The notes beneath the pieces are model-generated. The model was not told where the DNA came from. It was given only the letters and a program-made list of their open reading frames with translations, and searched no databases. From contig CAKKQL010000089.1 of the NCBI GenBank assembly GCA_919902095.1, positions 1 through 8,391 of the forward strand: a stretch of 8,391 nt of DNA, in the 5' to 3' direction. The number at the start of each line of letters is the position of its first letter. Positions within the stretch are counted from its first letter, which is position 1. Below, in pieces: positions 6,384 to 8,391 of this stretch. The position numbers and the translations under genes were made by a program. Source of the stretch: Acidiferrobacterales bacterium (GTDB lineage: Bacteria > Pseudomonadota > Gammaproteobacteria > Acidiferrobacterales > Sulfurifustaceae).

Positions 6384-7451
6384 ATGTCCCCGACGTTAGG
6401 CACGCGCGCCGAAATCCTCCTGAAGACCCTGATCGAGCGTTATATCGCCGACGGTCAGCCGGTCGGTTCGCGCACGCTTGCGCGCCAGACCGGTCTCGAT
6501 CTTTCGCCGGCGACGGTGCGCAATATCATGGCCGATCTCGAGGAAATGGGCCTGGTGCATTCGCCGCATACCTCCGCCGGGCGCGTGCCCACCGACCGCG
6601 GCTACCGCGTGTTCGTGGACACCCTGCTCAAGGTCAGATCCATCGATTTGAACGAGGTCCGCAAGCTCCGGCAGGAATTCGAGGCCGGTCAGGACCCCCA
6701 GCATCTACTCGAAAGCGCCTCGCATCTGCTGTCCGAGGTGTCGCGGCTCGCCGGCCTCGTCATGGTCCCGCGGCGCGAAGAGCACACGGCGCTGCGCCAG
6801 ATCGACTTCGTCAGCCTGACCGACCAGCGCATCCTGGTGATTCTCGTGACCCAGGACGGCCTAGTGCACAACCGCATCATCAACGTGGACCGCGACTACG
6901 CCGCCTCCGAGCTCGAGCAGGCGGCCAACTATTTCAACCAGACCTACGCCGGCCACGGGCTGGCCGAGGTGCGGCGCGCGCTGCTGCAGGACATCGAGGC
7001 CACCAGCGACACGCTGCAGCGCACCATGCAGCTCGCCATGCGCATGGCGCGCCAGGCGCTGACCGAGGAGAGCAAGGGCGACGATCTCGTGGTGAGCGGC
7101 GAGTCCCATCTTATGGAGTTTCCCGAGCTCATGGACGTGCGCAAGCTTCGTCCGCTGTTCGACGCCTTCACCACCAAGCGCGACCTGCTGCATCTCCTCG
7201 ACCAGAGTCTGCGCGCCGGCGGCATCAAGATTTTCATCGGTGCCGAGGCCGGCTACGAGGCGCTGCGTGAATGCAGCGTGGTGACGGCGCCGTACAGCAT
7301 CGACGGCATCGTCGTCGGCACGCTCGGCGTCATCGGGCCGACGCGCATGGCCTACGAGCAGGTGATCCCGATCGTCGATATCACGGCGAAGATCCTGAGC
7401 GCGGCCCTGAGCGGGCCGGGTTCCAGCCGGCTTGAAACCTCTGGCCATTAG
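6384..7451 (+). CDS. hrcA: Heat-inducible transcription repressor HrcA
   Basis: HrcA is the repressor of class I heat-shock genes; it binds CIRCE and depends on the GroE chaperonin for activity. The 355-residue product, about the family length, has an N-terminal winged helix-turn-helix at about 5-75 with the conserved SPATVRNIMADLEEMGL and TSAGRVPTDRGYR (63-75). It ends in the typical GTLGVIGPTRMAYEQVIPIVD (312-332). ATG at 6384 matches the usual N-terminus MSPTLGTRAEILL; the frame is open far upstream to 5154, but that stretch is antisense to nadK and recN and is not coding. The ribosome binding site is weak (CAGGTTGG region). A CIRCE operator lies just upstream. Its last codons carry the -35 box of the next promoter. 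grpE and dnaK follow on the same strand. Confidence 0.97.
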   Translation: MSPTLGTRAEILLKTLIERYIADGQPVGSRTLARQTGLDLSPATVRNIMADLEEMGLVHSPHTSAGRVPTDRGYRVFVDTLLKVRSIDLNEVRKLRQEFEAGQDPQHLLESASHLLSEVSRLAGLVMVPRREEHTALRQIDFVSLTDQRILVILVTQDGLVHNRIINVDRDYAASELEQAANYFNQTYAGHGLAEVRRALLQDIEATSDTLQRTMQLAMRMARQALTEESKGDDLVVSGESHLMEFPELMDVRKLRPLFDAFTTKRDLLHLLDQSLRAGGIKIFIGAEAGYEALRECSVVTAPYSIDGIVVGTLGVIGPTRMAYEQVIPIVDITAKILSAALSGPGSSRLETSGH

Positions 7452-7460
7452 CCCCACTTA
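7431..7460 (+). promoter_or_regulatory. Sigma-32 (RpoH) type promoter for grpE
   Basis: CTTGAA (7431-7436), 15 nt, then CCCCACTTA (7452-7460) match the RpoH consensus CTTGAA-N13-15-CCCCATNTA with one clear difference. The -35 box lies in the last codons of hrcA and the -10 begins right after its TAG. Predicted start is near 7467, giving grpE a leader of about 120 nt. Confidence 0.72.
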
Positions 7461-7489
7461 CAGCGCCATCCCGAAGAAATGCTTGATAG

Positions 7490-7516
7490 ACAGGATTCAC
7501 AGGATTAACAGGATTT
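7490..7516 (+). repeat. Three tandem 9-nt repeats ACAGGATTN
   Basis: ACAGGATTC (7490-7498), ACAGGATTA (7499-7507) and ACAGGATTT (7508-7516) are exact tandem copies apart from the last base; a decayed copy, ACAGGAAAC, follows at 7521-7529. The AT-rich composition is unlike the surrounding genes. Similar ACAGGATT strings recur as dispersed palindromic repeats in many genomes, from general recollection; I cannot check copy number here. Confidence 0.8.
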
Positions 7517-7547
7517 AGAAACAGGAAACAGAAGTAATCCTGTGAAT
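7495..7547 (+). repeat. 13-bp perfect inverted repeat in the grpE leader
   Basis: ATTCACAGGATTA (7495-7507) and TAATCCTGTGAAT (7535-7547) are perfect reverse complements, extendable by two G-U pairs in RNA, around a 27-nt purine-rich loop. The left arm uses two of the 9-nt repeats. The sequence after the right arm (TTCTTTCCC) is only partly U-rich, so it may slow or partly end hrcA transcription, or simply be a dispersed repeat element. Confidence 0.75.
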
Positions 7548-7589
7548 TTCTTTCCCAGTCATTATTAAATTAATGGAGAGTGGATTTAC

Positions 7590-8174
7590 ATGAGTTCGAC
7601 CACCGAGCCTGTTCCCGAAGGCAAGCCGGAAGGCGCCGAGGCGCCGGTGCCGGCGTCCGCCGCCGGCGACACCGATATCGACAAGCTGCGTGCCGCGCTT
7701 GAGGCCGCCAGGGCCGAGGCCGCCGCGCACCTTGACCAGTTCCTGCGCGCCAAGGCCGAGGCCGATAACGTCCGCAAGCGCACCGAGGCCGAGATCGCCA
7801 GCATCCGCAAGTACGCGGTTGAGTCCTTCGCCGCCGAGATGCTGGCGGTCCATGACAGCCTCGACCTCGCGCGCTCGGTGTCGCTTGCCGACAGCGCCAC
7901 GGCGGTCGAGAAGATGCACGAAGGACTGGAGCTGACGCTCAAGCTCATGGACGGGGTGCTGGCGAAATTCGGGGTGACCCAGCTTGACCCCAAGGGCGAG
8001 AAATTCGACCCCGCCCGCCACCAGGCCCTTAGTATGGTGGCGAGCGCCGAGGTACCCCCGAACCATATAGTGACCGTGATCCAGAAGGGCTACCTGTTGC
8101 GCGACCGGCTGCTGCGTCCGGCCATGGTCCTGGTTGCCAAGGCGCCGGCGGCCGAAGAGCCGGGAAATACTTGA
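7590..8174 (+). CDS. grpE: Nucleotide exchange factor GrpE
   Basis: GrpE releases ADP from DnaK and so drives the Hsp70 chaperone cycle in the cytoplasm; its long helices act as a thermosensor in characterised members. The 194-residue product has an acidic, disordered N-terminus (1-27), a long Ala/Glu/Arg-rich helical dimer region at about 30-85 (with RAKAEADNVRKRTEAEI), and the C-terminal beta-wing domain at about 135-184. The family signature GYLLRDRLLRPAMV is at 167-180. ATG at 7590 is preceded by GGAGAG (7575-7580) at slightly long spacing. The gene has its own sigma-32-type promoter and a structured leader, and its stop overlaps the dnaK promoter. Confidence 0.97.
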   Translation: MSSTTEPVPEGKPEGAEAPVPASAAGDTDIDKLRAALEAARAEAAAHLDQFLRAKAEADNVRKRTEAEIASIRKYAVESFAAEMLAVHDSLDLARSVSLADSATAVEKMHEGLELTLKLMDGVLAKFGVTQLDPKGEKFDPARHQALSMVASAEVPPNHIVTVIQKGYLLRDRLLRPAMVLVAKAPAAEEPGNT

Positions 8175-8198
8175 AATCGGCCGGCAGGCCCCCATTTT
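8170..8198 (+). promoter_or_regulatory. Sigma-32 (RpoH) type promoter for dnaK
   Basis: CTTGAA (8170-8175), 14 nt, then CCCCATTTT (8190-8198) are an almost perfect RpoH promoter. The -35 box includes the grpE stop codon TGA. Predicted transcription start is near 8205, about 54 nt before the dnaK ATG. Confidence 0.82.
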
Positions 8199-8201
8199 TG
8201 A

Positions 8202-8391
<190 letters not shown>

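Noticed and set aside
7490..7529. CRISPR-like array
   Set aside because: The repeat unit is 9 nt in direct tandem without spacers; it fits a small tandem repeat within a palindromic element.

Overview
The window is a high-GC proteobacterial chromosome segment, most likely from a gammaproteobacterium outside the enteric group. It carries a nadK-recN block divergent from hrcA-grpE-dnaK. It also combines a CIRCE/HrcA operator with sigma-32-type promoters, which fits sulfur-oxidising or Chromatiales/Xanthomonas-like lineages better than E. coli, which has no hrcA. The assignment is inference from gene order and composition; no rRNA or other taxonomic marker is present.

Minus-strand zinc (or related metal) uptake cluster, bases 1-3132, in transcription order from the right: a small secreted His-containing protein (3094-2801), a coiled-coil plus beta-barrel outer-membrane protein (2703-1375), a ZnuA-type periplasmic binding protein (1363-458) and a ZnuB-type ABC permease that leaves the window at base 1. 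The last three genes are tightly packed (11-nt gap, then an ATGA overlap). A strong sigma-70-like promoter, whose -35 box is the end of the preceding acetyltransferase gene, sits directly in front of the small protein. No ATPase gene (znuC) is in view.

Minus-strand housekeeping block, bases 3124-6149: nadK, recN (1-nt gap) and a short ArgA-like GNAT acetyltransferase (14-nt overlap). No terminator is visible between this block and the metal cluster, so read-through is possible.

Plus-strand heat-shock block, bases 6326-8391: CIRCE operator, hrcA, a sigma-32-type promoter, a 9-nt tandem repeat that is also part of a 13-bp inverted repeat, grpE, a second sigma-32-type promoter, a 10-bp hairpin, and the first 44 codons of dnaK. 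HrcA would repress its own gene through CIRCE, while grpE and dnaK each appear to have their own sigma-32 promoter placed across the stop codon of the gene before. GrpE and DnaK then act together as nucleotide exchange factor and Hsp70.

The ordinary genes are well conserved. The points worth a second look are the composition of the metal cluster, the near-leaderless start of its first gene, the split heat-shock control, and the structured leaders of grpE and dnaK. I found no clear sign of a wholly new defence or mobile system.
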